The notes below the pieces were generated by a model. That model was not told the DNA's origin and ran no database searches. It was given only the letters and a program-made list of their open reading frames with translations. The position numbers and the translations under genes are program-made. A DNA stretch of 7,160 nt from Muribaculaceae bacterium (lineage in GTDB: Bacteria > Bacteroidota > Bacteroidia > Bacteroidales > Muribaculaceae). The DNA is taken from the NCBI GenBank assembly GCA_020026215.1, contig JAHHQT010000094.1:1-7160 (forward strand), read 5' to 3'. Of this stretch, positions 1-5,477 are shown one piece after another; position 1 is the first letter of the stretch; every line of letters starts with the position of its first letter.

Positions 1-461
1 AAGCCTACGAAGTGGCAGAACATATCCAGTCGTTGAATGATGATATTGTGGAAGTGGTCAAAGACCGATTGGATGCTGCCAAGCAGGAATTAAGCTACTA
101 TGGCAATACCATTCCTTTGTTGGCGCAAAACATTACGACACGCCATAAGTCACGCTTGGAAAAATATATGTCCATGATACCGATGTGGGCAAAGAGCCGT
201 ATTGATTCTGCTACAAAGGATTTGGAACATATCTCCGAGAAGATTTCGTCGAATTGCGGTAATCGTATCAGTCAAGAGAATATGCGTTTGTCGTCAATTG
301 AAAAGCAAATCGAATTGCTTTCTCCTGACAGGGTGTTGAAACGCGGCTATTCCCTGACTTTCAAGAATGGAACGGTTGTAACCGATGCTTCTAAACTGGC
401 ATCGGGTGAAGAAGTAACCACTCGATTGGCATCGGGTGAAATTGTGTCAATAATTAAATAG
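1..461 (+). CDS. xseA: Exodeoxyribonuclease VII large subunit, C-terminal part (cut by window edge)
   Basis: This is the last roughly 152 codons of the large subunit of exonuclease VII, the cytoplasmic enzyme that degrades single-stranded DNA from either end into short oligonucleotides. The frame is open to the left edge (codons from base 3 read A-Y-E-V-A-E-H-I), so the GTG at 12 is an internal valine, not a start. The visible part has a long helical, charged stretch (about the first 100 residues), matching the coiled-coil arm that binds small subunits. It ends in the characteristic tail R-V-L-K-R-G-Y-S-L followed by a short beta-rich end with two L-A-S-G-E segments. The catalytic core lies outside the window. 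xseB follows after 7 bases, which supports the call and implies one transcript. Nothing odd is visible apart from a 14-bp direct repeat near the end. Confidence 0.95.
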   Translation, partial: AYEVAEHIQSLNDDIVEVVKDRLDAAKQELSYYGNTIPLLAQNITTRHKSRLEKYMSMIPMWAKSRIDSATKDLEHISEKISSNCGNRISQENMRLSSIEKQIELLSPDRVLKRGYSLTFKNGTVVTDASKLASGEEVTTRLASGEIVSIIK

Positions 462-468
462 AAAATAT

Positions 469-675
469 ATGGAACAGGAAAACGAAAAATTGACTTATGG
501 CGAAGCTGTCAAAGAATTGGAGGCTATCGTTAGGGAGATGCAAAGCGAATCGTGTAGCATTGACAATTTGTCAAAATACACCAAACGTTCGTTGCAACTT
601 TTGAAGGTTTGCAAAGCCAAACTCTACGAAACTGATGAAGAGTTGAAAAAGATTCTTGCAGAATTGGAAAAATAA
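469..675 (+). CDS. xseB: Exodeoxyribonuclease VII small subunit
   Basis: A 68-residue, mostly helical protein and the partner of XseA. Several copies of the small subunit wrap the coiled-coil arm of the large subunit to form active exonuclease VII. The family pattern is clear: L-T-Y-G-E-A-V-K-E-L-E-A-I-V near the N-terminus (the usual F/Y-E-x-A-L-x-x-L-E-x-I-V), then S-I-D-N-L in place of the usual L-S-L-E-E-S, and a C-terminal helix with L-x-x-C-x-x-x-L containing K-V-C-K-A-K-L. The length is close to that of other small subunits. The ATG at 469 lies 7 bases after the xseA stop and has no strong Shine-Dalgarno site, so expression is probably by readthrough of the xseA transcript. A terminator hairpin follows directly after the TAA. 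Confidence 0.95.
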   Translation: MEQENEKLTYGEAVKELEAIVREMQSESCSIDNLSKYTKRSLQLLKVCKAKLYETDEELKKILAELEK

Positions 676-719
676 AAAAATGGTCGGTGAATGTTCATCG
701 ACCATTTTTTGTTTTTTTT
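674..719. terminator. Bidirectional intrinsic terminator between convergent operons
   Basis: A 10-bp stem is formed by 681-690 (TGGTCGGTGA) and 695-704 (TCATCGACCA), with one G-T pair and a 4-base loop. The stem is extended by A-T pairs between the A-run 674-680 and the T-run 705-710. A second T-run (712-719) follows on the + strand. Read on the - strand, the A-run becomes the required T-tract. It therefore can stop the xseAB transcript from the left and the zeta/TIGR02757 transcript from the right, whose genes end at 675 and 724. Confidence 0.88.
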
Positions 720-723
720 GACA

Positions 724-1509
724 TTATTCGTTGTCGGTATATTTTGCACCGATGCCTATGCCAAAGAGGGCAAAGTCGTAAAATACAGGGTCGTCAGGGC
801 GCATTTTGCGCAGTTCTGCGGTCAATAGTGCTACCGATGTCTTGTCATTGGCCTTACGGGTCAAAAGTCCCAATTCGCGAGCCGTATCGCCTACGTGTAC
901 ATCCAACGGAATATACAGGTCTTTCGGTTTCAGACAATCCCAAACTCCCATATCCACAATGCCATCGTTGCGAACCAACCAGCGCAGAGCCATGTTGATA
1001 CGTTTCAGTGCCGTTTTGCTCAAGTCGCGGGGCAGACAGCGTTTGCTTGTAGGGTATTCTATGTTGGCGGCATCAAACTCCTCGTTCATCAATCGAATGA
1101 GTTCCCATGCCGGGAATTCCTGCTCAGAAATATGGTTGGATTTGGCAAATGTGTTGATAGAGCCGTATTTATTGTAAATACGGTTTAAACCTCTTAAAAA
1201 GAAACTAAAATCGTCGGAAAAGAAAGTGCGATGGATATTAAAGCGGTCGTGTATGTCATCGTAACCGCAATCCATAACGTAATTATAGGGTTGGAAGTCC
1301 ATGAGTTGCAGCATCTTTTCACAGTTATGGCATATCATTTTTCGATTGCCCCAAGCAATGGATGCTGATAGGAAAGCGACGATTTCGATATCCTGCAACG
1401 TTTCAAAACGTCTCGGAAATTGAATGGGATCAGCGTCGATAAACTGAGGAGAATTGATTCTTTCAGATTCTGAATTCAACAGTTCCAAAAGATCGTTGTA
1501 CTCCATCAT
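724..1509 (-). CDS. TIGR02757 (DUF2400) family protein, function unknown
   Basis: This 261-residue soluble protein belongs to the family annotated TIGR02757/DUF2400, widespread in Bacteroidetes and some other bacteria and without a proven function as far as I know. Recognised segments are D-P-I-Q-F-P-R-R-F (27-35), A-F-L-S-A-S-I-A-W-G-N-R (45-56), R-W-L-V-R-N-D-G near residue 177, P-L-D-V-H-V with following A-R-E-L-G-L-L (201-216), and D-P-V-F-Y-D-F-A-L-F-G (240-250). The P-L-D-V-H-V block recalls the V-D-T-H-V-x-R region of helix-hairpin-helix DNA glycosylases; this is my inference and not an established assignment. No signal peptide or membrane segment is present. The start overlaps the stop of the preceding 65-residue gene (ATGATG containing TGA), so either of two adjacent ATGs may be used and translation is probably coupled. 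It is the last gene of a three-gene operon. Confidence 0.88.
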   Translation of the reverse strand: MMEYNDLLELLNSESERINSPQFIDADPIQFPRRFETLQDIEIVAFLSASIAWGNRKMICHNCEKMLQLMDFQPYNYVMDCGYDDIHDRFNIHRTFFSDDFSFFLRGLNRIYNKYGSINTFAKSNHISEQEFPAWELIRLMNEEFDAANIEYPTSKRCLPRDLSKTALKRINMALRWLVRNDGIVDMGVWDCLKPKDLYIPLDVHVGDTARELGLLTRKANDKTSVALLTAELRKMRPDDPVFYDFALFGIGIGAKYTDNE

Positions 1510-1703
1510 TCTTCGTCTTCAGTTTTGTCTGTTATAATTTTTTCCAACACGTCTTGTGCAGGTACTTCAACGATTTCGCCAGTTGGAGAACCTTCAATCA
1601 ATGTTTGATTCTTATTCGCTTTTTTCTCAAGCATTTTTTGTTGGGCAAGTGCAAGTCCGTAGTGTAACTTTTCACTCAGCTCGTTTGTTTCTTTCTCTGA
1701 CAT
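1506..1703 (-). CDS. Small acidic protein of unknown function, partner of the zeta-like kinase
   Basis: I do not recognise a named family. The protein has 65 residues, no arginine and no cysteine, and is strongly acidic: about 15 Asp/Glu against 8 Lys, ending in T-E-D-E-E. The N-terminal half (about 1-32, with the segment H-Y-G-L-A-L-A-Q-Q-K-M-L-E-K-K) should be an amphipathic helix. The middle has a compact G-E-I-V-E-V-P-A-Q-D-V-L motif (43-53) that may be a short strand-turn-helix. Its ATG lies 32 bp inside the 3' end of the zeta-like gene, and its stop overlaps the start of the TIGR02757 gene by 4 bp, so it is a real operon member rather than a chance frame. Small size, acidity and overlap with a zeta-type kinase fit an antitoxin or accessory regulator, but that is inference. 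In classical epsilon-zeta and PezAT loci the antitoxin precedes the toxin; here the order is reversed. Confidence 0.75.
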   Translation of the reverse strand: MSEKETNELSEKLHYGLALAQQKMLEKKANKNQTLIEGSPTGEIVEVPAQDVLEKIITDKTEDEE

Positions 1704-2274
1704 TACTTTTTATAATATTATAAAGTTCAAGATCATGAATTTCTGTTTTTATATTGCGGCCACCTTCGGCTACAATGACACGAGGAGCTTGGCTGTTATC
1801 AGCCAACATCCAATAGTCCACGCAATCCATATATATTTCGAACAGGTTGGTGATGCCCGAAACATAACGTCTGCGAATCACTTCTTCCGGAATGTTGTGT
1901 CCGCCTTCCATCACACGTTTGGCAACGCGTTGGATGGCCAATTCCGTAGAGTTTAACCAAAAATAAATCAATGAGACACGATAGCCTGCATCTTGGGCAC
2001 GTTTGATGAAGCGTTTGTAGCCTTTGGTGGCAAGTGTCGTTTCAAAGGCAAAACTCACTCCGCTGGCAAGCAGTTCCTCCATACGCATCAACATCAATTT
2101 GCCTGCGTCAATAGCAACTTTTTCAGGATTGAATGGGGAAAGTCCTTTGGCAATTTCGTCTGCGTTCACAAATTCCTTGCAGTTTAGGACTTCAGGCAAA
2201 ACAGTGAATGAAGCGGTGGTTTTCCCGGCTCCATTACATCCACAAAATATATATAGTTGCTTGCTTTTGCTCAT
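1672..2274 (-). CDS. Zeta-toxin-like P-loop kinase (COG4185 type)
   Basis: A 200-residue cytoplasmic P-loop ATPase resembling zeta toxins, which phosphorylate UDP-N-acetylglucosamine and block cell-wall synthesis; chromosomal COG4185 members have less certain roles. Numbered from the ATG at 2274, it has Walker A G-C-N-G-A-G-K-T (12-19), F-V-N-A-D-E-I-A with the probable catalytic Asp39, F-A-F-E-T-T-L (75-81), and a lid-like R-V-x-x-R-V-x-x-G-G-H-x-I-P-E-E-x-I-x-R-R-Y (116-137) with several arginines. No key residue is obviously missing. A GTG at 2301 would add 9 residues, but it sits inside the promoter -7 box and would not be transcribed, so I chose 2274. A small acidic gene overlaps its 3' end by 32 bp and may encode its partner. 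Toxicity and substrate are untested inferences. Confidence 0.88.
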   Translation of the reverse strand: MSKSKQLYIFCGCNGAGKTTASFTVLPEVLNCKEFVNADEIAKGLSPFNPEKVAIDAGKLMLMRMEELLASGVSFAFETTLATKGYKRFIKRAQDAGYRVSLIYFWLNSTELAIQRVAKRVMEGGHNIPEEVIRRRYVSGITNLFEIYMDCVDYWMLADNSQAPRVIVAEGGRNIKTEIHDLELYNIIKSNVRERNKRAE

Positions 2275-2281
2275 TTTATTA

Positions 2282-2299
2282 GGTTCTGGTTTTAGAACC
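2282..2299. repeat. Inverted repeat at the expected transcription start of the zeta operon
   Basis: Two 6-bp arms, GGTTCT (2282-2287) and AGAACC (2294-2299), flank a 6-base centre. The palindrome begins directly after the -7 box and ends 7 bases before the chosen ATG. The predicted start of transcription (roughly 2293-2297) therefore falls inside it. It could be a repressor operator, or part of it could form a small hairpin in the leader. The arms are short, so chance is not excluded. Confidence 0.5.
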
Positions 2300-2300
2300 A

Positions 2301-2330
2301 CAAAATTACTAAATTTTAATTACTAAACAA
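2301..2330 (-). promoter_or_regulatory. Bacteroides-type promoter for the zeta-like operon
   Basis: On the - strand the sequence reads TTG (2330-2328), 19 bases, then TAATTTTG (2308-2301), an exact match to the TAnnTTTG -7 element with a -33 TTG at normal spacing. Transcription should start about 5-8 bases further, around 2293-2297. That gives a leader of about 20 bases before the ATG at 2274. It is the only good promoter seen for the three genes down to 724. Confidence 0.75.
2304..2327. repeat. 10-bp direct repeat inside the zeta operon promoter
   Basis: The - strand sequence TTTAGTAATT occurs twice exactly (2327-2318 and 2313-2304), separated by AAAA, a period of 14 bp. Both copies lie between or on the -33 and -7 elements; the second overlaps the -7 box. 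Such placement suits a repressor binding site, but the sequence is AT-rich and the repeat could be a by-product of composition. Confidence 0.5.
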
Positions 2331-2362
2331 TCGTTGTTATAAAAATTTAGCTATTGCGTGAC

Positions 2363-3337
2363 TCATTTAAGAGTTAGTAATCTTTGTCTATTTACGGATG
2401 CTTTGATGCTTAGACTTTTAATGAATGCAGGGCCTGTACCGCAACATCCGCCAACGATGTTGATATGTTGTTTGTTCATCTCATTTCCAATTTGCTGTAG
2501 AATTGGGGCTGTTTCTCTGTATCTGCCGTGGTTGTCAGGCAGTCCTGCCGATGGAAATAGAATGAGGTATTTGTCTGCCAATCGGTTGTCGTTTGCCAAT
2601 GTCTGATAGGCTTTTATGGTGGTTCCTATGTCCGTTCCACAATTCAAGCCGACTGCAAAAGCATTTATTTCGATGCAAAATTGCACAAAATCAGAGAGGG
2701 TAGAGCCGTCAATCAGTCGGCCGTTGTCATTGACTACGGCTGAACAGATGATGGGTAATTCCCAGCTTTGTTGTTTTATGGCTCTCTGTATTCCGTGGTA
2801 TGTTGCTTGGGCGTTGATAATGCCGATAATGGTTTCGACGAACAACAGGTCAGCTCCGCCTTCGATGATGGCTGATGCCTGTGCAAAGTACGCATCTGTA
2901 AGCGCTTGAAACTCTTTGCTGTTCTTGTCGGAAAGTAGTGCATTCCCCGGTCCGATAGCTCCGGCTACATAGGCTTCTTTTCTTGTCTTAGCGTAATGAT
3001 GCTCAACGGATTTTCTGGCAATTTGTACGGCTTTGAGATTGATGAGGCGGTCGTATGCCGACAGTCCGTATTTCTGTAACGAAAGTGCGTTGGCATTGCA
3101 AGTGTTGGTTTCAATAATGTCGGCTCCTGCCAGCAGGTATTGCGTATGGATATTCTCTATGATGCCTGGATTGGAGACGCACAAAGATTCATAACAACCC
3201 CTTAAAGGCTGTTTTAGGGTAGCGAATTCATTGAGGTGGTATTTGCTTTCATCAATGTCTTGGGAGATGATTTCACTTCCCATTGCGCCGTCAAGTATTA
3301 CGATTCGTCGGTTAAGCTCTGTACAAAGATTTTTCAT
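2363..3337 (-). CDS. Stand-alone homocysteine S-methyltransferase domain protein
   Basis: A 324-residue TIM-barrel enzyme expected to transfer a methyl group to homocysteine, making methionine. From the ATG at 3337 it shows R-I-V-I-L-D-G-A-M-G (11-20), G-A-D-I-I-E-T-N-T-C-N-A (71-82), G-L-N-C-G with Cys233, and G-G-C-C-G-T with Cys298 and Cys299. These three cysteines are the family's zinc ligands, so the active site looks intact. The sequence resembles the N-terminal domain of cobalamin-dependent MetH more than MmuM, but the folate, cobalamin and reactivation domains of MetH are absent. The methyl donor (S-methylmethionine, a corrinoid protein or another) cannot be told. A TTG at 3370 would extend it by 11 residues; that TTG is part of a weak -7-like element (TAATTTTTG, 3376-3368), and the ATG fits the family N-terminus better. 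The efp terminator separates it from the upstream gene. Confidence 0.85.
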   Translation of the reverse strand: MKNLCTELNRRIVILDGAMGSEIISQDIDESKYHLNEFATLKQPLRGCYESLCVSNPGIIENIHTQYLLAGADIIETNTCNANALSLQKYGLSAYDRLINLKAVQIARKSVEHHYAKTRKEAYVAGAIGPGNALLSDKNSKEFQALTDAYFAQASAIIEGGADLLFVETIIGIINAQATYHGIQRAIKQQSWELPIICSAVVNDNGRLIDGSTLSDFVQFCIEINAFAVGLNCGTDIGTTIKAYQTLANDNRLADKYLILFPSAGLPDNHGRYRETAPILQQIGNEMNKQHINIVGGCCGTGPAFIKSLSIKASVNRQRLLTLK

Positions 3338-3400
3338 ATCGTCACGACCAGTGTAAATATTATAACTCAAAAATTAGTGAATTATTACTTGAATAAAGGC

Positions 3401-3437
3401 AAAAAATAAAAGCTGTCCGACATTTGTCAAACAGCTT
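3401..3437 (-). terminator. Intrinsic terminator of efp
   Basis: On the - strand AAGCTGTTTGACA (3437-3425) pairs with TGTCGGACAGCTT (3422-3410), with two G-T pairs and a tight A/T loop. It is followed by a T-rich tract TTATTTTTT (3409-3401). It begins 28 bases after the efp stop codon and should insulate the homocysteine methyltransferase gene. Confidence 0.88.
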
Positions 3438-3465
3438 CCATTTTATCGTTTGTAAAATCAATTGA

Positions 3466-4029
3466 TTATTTTACACGACCTACGTAAGAACCGTCGCGAG
3501 TATCAACTTCGATAATTTCGCCTTCGTTGATGAATAGAGGAACGCGAACTTCAGCACCTGTTTCAACTGTAGCAGGTTTCAATGCGTTAGTTGCTGTATC
3601 ACCTTTCAAACCTGGTTCTGTATAAGTGATTTTCAATTGAGTTTTAACCGGCATTTCTGCGAATAGAACAGTTTCTGTTGAAGCGTCAGAAACAACTTCT
3701 ACGATGTCTGATTCTTTCATGTAGTCAACACCTGTAATCAAATCCTTAGCGATAGGAATTTGTTCGAATGTTTCTTGGTTCATGAACATATAGTCAGTAC
3801 CATCTTGGTATAGGTATTGGTAAGGACGACGTTCTACACGTACATCTTCCAATTTTTCACCAATGTTGAAGCGACGTTCCAATACGTAACCATTGACAAC
3901 ATCTTTCAATTTAGTACGCATGAAAGTGTTACCTTTACCTGGTTTAACGTGTAGGAATTCAATACAAAAATACAATTTGCCATCCATACGGATGCATGTT
4001 CCGTTCTTAATGTCTTGAGCGTTTATCAT
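3466..4029 (-). CDS. efp: Elongation factor P
   Basis: A 187-residue translation factor that binds between the P and E sites of the ribosome and relieves stalling at proline runs. It has the full three-domain length of bacterial EF-P. The N-terminal KOW-like domain includes K-P-G-K-G with Lys32 at the tip, the equivalent of E. coli Lys34, which is modified in many bacteria. Two OB-type domains follow, the last with the family signature segment from Y-T-E-P-G-L-K-G-D-T through A-T-V-E-T-G-A and the terminal T-R-D-G-S-Y-V-G-R-V-K. No EpmA/EpmB-type modification gene is in the window. The ATG at 4029 is fixed by the conserved M-I-N-A-Q-D-I start. It appears monocistronic, with a promoter at 4086-4118 and a terminator at 3401-3437. 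Confidence 0.98.
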   Translation of the reverse strand: MINAQDIKNGTCIRMDGKLYFCIEFLHVKPGKGNTFMRTKLKDVVNGYVLERRFNIGEKLEDVRVERRPYQYLYQDGTDYMFMNQETFEQIPIAKDLITGVDYMKESDIVEVVSDASTETVLFAEMPVKTQLKITYTEPGLKGDTATNALKPATVETGAEVRVPLFINEGEIIEVDTRDGSYVGRVK

Positions 4030-4085
4030 ACAAAAGTATATATAAAAGTTTATGAATAATCTAATTACGTTGAAATAACGTTTTG

Positions 4086-4118
4086 CAAAGGTATCAAAAT
4101 TTTCTTAATAAAAGGCAA
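4086..4118 (-). promoter_or_regulatory. Probable Bacteroides-type promoter for efp
   Basis: The - strand has TACCTTTG (4093-4086), an exact TAnnTTTG element, and TTG (4118-4116) 22 bases upstream. This spacing is a little longer than the usual 19-21, so the -33 assignment is less sure than the -7. The predicted leader is about 50 bases long. Confidence 0.55.
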
Positions 4119-4377
4119 TATAATTTTAAAAATAAACCTATATAATTAATTGAGTAGCTGATTTATATTAATTTTTTTACTTTAAAATTGCTTATAACAA
4201 TAGTTTAGAACGGATTCACGGAAAATGTAAATATAGGAAATATAATTGTGAATATTGTTGCTCAAACGGTTGATTTATAGTTTTATGAGAGGGAACGGTC
4301 TGTAGAAATGGAGGACACATGAAATTGTGAAGTGGCAAAATTCCTTAAATTCGCATCTTCCTGTTTTTAACCAAAAA

Positions 4378-4408
4378 TTGTATTTGTAGCAGATTCTGTC
4401 TACTTTTG
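4378..4408 (+). promoter_or_regulatory. Bacteroides-type promoter for the YfcE-like phosphoesterase gene
   Basis: TTG (4378-4380), 20 bases, then TACTTTTG (4401-4408) matches both consensus elements. Transcription should begin near 4413-4415, leaving a leader of only about 12 bases. A GGAG at 4421-4424 is one base from the ATG, too close for a normal Shine-Dalgarno pairing, so start selection probably depends on the AT-rich leader as is common in this phylum. Confidence 0.75.
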
Positions 4409-4425
4409 TGTAAACAAATTGGAGA

Positions 4426-4932
4426 ATGAAAACAATCGGAATTTTATCAGATACACATGGCTGTTGGGACGAACGTTTCGCCGAACATTTTGCTTCGTGC
4501 GACGAAATATGGCACGCAGGGGATATCGGCTCTATGGAAGTCATTGAAAAACTGGAAGCCATAGCGCTGGTGCGTGCAGTGGCAGGAAATATTGATGATT
4601 CGAATTTCCGTAGAAAATACGGCTTGATTCAGGAATGGATGACTGAAGATATGAAAGTAATGATGACACATATTGGCGGTTATCCCGGTAAATATGCTCC
4701 TGGAATGAAAGCCCGATTGGACTTGCATCGCCCCAAATTGTTCATTGCAGGACACAGCCATATTTTGAAAGTAATGTATGACCGTCAGCTTGAATTGTTG
4801 CATATTAATCCTGGAGCAGCCGGGGTGTATGGTTGGCAGGCTGTCCGTACATTAATCCGCTTGAAAATTGATGGGGATACCATTAAGGATTTGGAGGTTA
4901 TCGAACTGGCAAAACCTCGCTTGAAGAGATAG
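4426..4932 (+). CDS. YfcE/MJ0936-type metallophosphoesterase
   Basis: A 168-residue calcineurin-like phosphoesterase of the small Metallophos_2 type (YfcE/MJ0936), which hydrolyse phosphodiesters in vitro with a dinuclear metal centre; natural substrates are mostly unknown. All metal-binding motifs are present in order: D9-T-H11, G32-D33-I, G54-N55-I-D, T-H82-I-G-G, and G109-H110-S-H112. There is no signal peptide, so it should be cytoplasmic. The start at 4426 directly precedes the conserved M-K-x-I-G-I-L-S-D-T-H opening and follows a good promoter with a very short leader. The gene stands alone, converging on the lipoprotein gene with a single base between the two stop codons and no terminator of its own. 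Confidence 0.93.
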   Translation: MKTIGILSDTHGCWDERFAEHFASCDEIWHAGDIGSMEVIEKLEAIALVRAVAGNIDDSNFRRKYGLIQEWMTEDMKVMMTHIGGYPGKYAPGMKARLDLHRPKLFIAGHSHILKVMYDRQLELLHINPGAAGVYGWQAVRTLIRLKIDGDTIKDLEVIELAKPRLKR

Positions 4933-4933
4933 T

Positions 4934-5455
4934 CTATTCTTCGTCCTTGATAAAGATTCGTTTGGTATCATAAATATAAGGTTCATCAATCGGCAGTTTG
5001 AATTTGATGTGCGATTTGATATTCTTCAAATATTCGGCTGCCATTTCCAAGTTGTTGTAGGCTGCTGCCACCACAAAATAGTTGTGATCCCTGTCAGTCA
5101 TGATGTAGGCATTGCATCCTGCTTCTTCCTTGAGTCGGTTGCAGAATGCCTTGGCATTGAACTGTTGGCGCATGGCGCCCACCACGACATTGTACTTTTT
5201 CAAGTCTTTGTTGTCTCCCTTGAACATGACGGCATAGCCTGTAGTTATCGGAACGTTATCACCTTTTACGCTGACAGCCTTGGGGCGTTGAGCGGCAATG
5301 ACCTTGTTGTAAGTCTCACTGTCTAAACCGTCCATATCCTTTTCCTTTGCATTGGCAATAGTTGCTTCGTAAGATTTGCGATAATTTTCTTCTGTGGTTT
5401 TGCAACCTGTCAATAAAACAGTGGCAATGGCTATCAATGTAAGTATTTTCTTCAT
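4934..5455 (-). CDS. Lipoprotein with SPOR-like C-terminal domain
   Basis: A 173-residue predicted lipoprotein. The N-terminus M-K-K plus a hydrophobic stretch (4-15) ends in the lipobox L-T-G-C, so Cys18 should be the lipidated residue. The residues after it (K-T-T-E-E-N) lack the acidic surface-export signal known for Bacteroidetes, so an inner-facing, periplasmic position is more likely. Residues about 19-60 are charged and helical. The region about 87-146, starting K-Y-N-V-V-V-G-A-M and containing N-Y-F-V-V-A-A-A-Y, has the spacing of a SPOR domain, the fold that binds peptidoglycan stripped of stem peptides at division sites. SPOR domains are weakly conserved, so this is a family inference. 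The gene has its own promoter, which overlaps the terminator of the upstream peptidase gene. No terminator separates it from the convergent phosphoesterase gene. Confidence 0.85.
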   Translation of the reverse strand: MKKILTLIAIATVLLTGCKTTEENYRKSYEATIANAKEKDMDGLDSETYNKVIAAQRPKAVSVKGDNVPITTGYAVMFKGDNKDLKKYNVVVGAMRQQFNAKAFCNRLKEEAGCNAYIMTDRDHNYFVVAAAYNNLEMAAEYLKNIKSHIKFKLPIDEPYIYDTKRIFIKDEE

Positions 5456-5477
5456 GACTTTTCGCGTTTAATCAGTG

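Larger units (their letters stand above)
4030..4425. other. AT-rich divergent intergenic region between efp and the phosphoesterase gene
   Basis: This is 396 bp without a credible gene. It holds the efp promoter on the left and the phosphoesterase promoter on the right. The middle (about 4119-4377) is very AT-rich with only very short frames, such as ATG at 4308 and 4319 that stop within a few codons. I see no tRNA, no clear riboswitch and no terminator hairpin there. The unusual length compared with other gaps in the window leaves room for a small RNA or regulator sites, but nothing specific supports one. Confidence 0.6.

Noticed and set aside
687..1188. Three + strand frames (687-998, 806-1177, 895-1188) opposite the TIGR02757 gene.
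   Set aside because: The - strand product has clear family motifs and a coupled start. The + strand products look like reverse-strand translation, and the first begins inside a terminator hairpin.
2361..2374. Possible terminator hairpin ACTC/GAGT at the end of the homocysteine methyltransferase gene.
   Set aside because: The stem is only four pairs and the following sequence has only a weak T-run. Readthrough into the zeta operon region is possible, but no terminator can be claimed.
2024..2606. Plus-strand frames opposite the zeta-like and methyltransferase genes (2024-2326 and 2358-2606).
   Set aside because: They have no motifs, run antisense to genes with full catalytic signatures and have no promoter or neighbouring gene on that strand.
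3368..3402. Possible promoter for the homocysteine methyltransferase gene: TTG at 3402-3400 and TAATTTTTG at 3376-3368 (- strand).
   Set aside because: The -7 element has one base too many between TA and TTTG and the spacing is 23 bases, so it was not listed as a feature. It remains the only candidate seen.
4030..4038. TACTTTTG on the - strand, an exact -7 match, one base before the efp ATG.
   Set aside because: Transcription from it would begin inside efp, and there is no TTG at the right distance upstream. The -7 at 4093-4086 is better placed.
4275..4803. Two - strand frames antisense to the phosphoesterase gene (4275-4562 and 4447-4803).
   Set aside because: They overlap a gene with complete metallophosphoesterase motifs, have no recognisable domains and lack a promoter.
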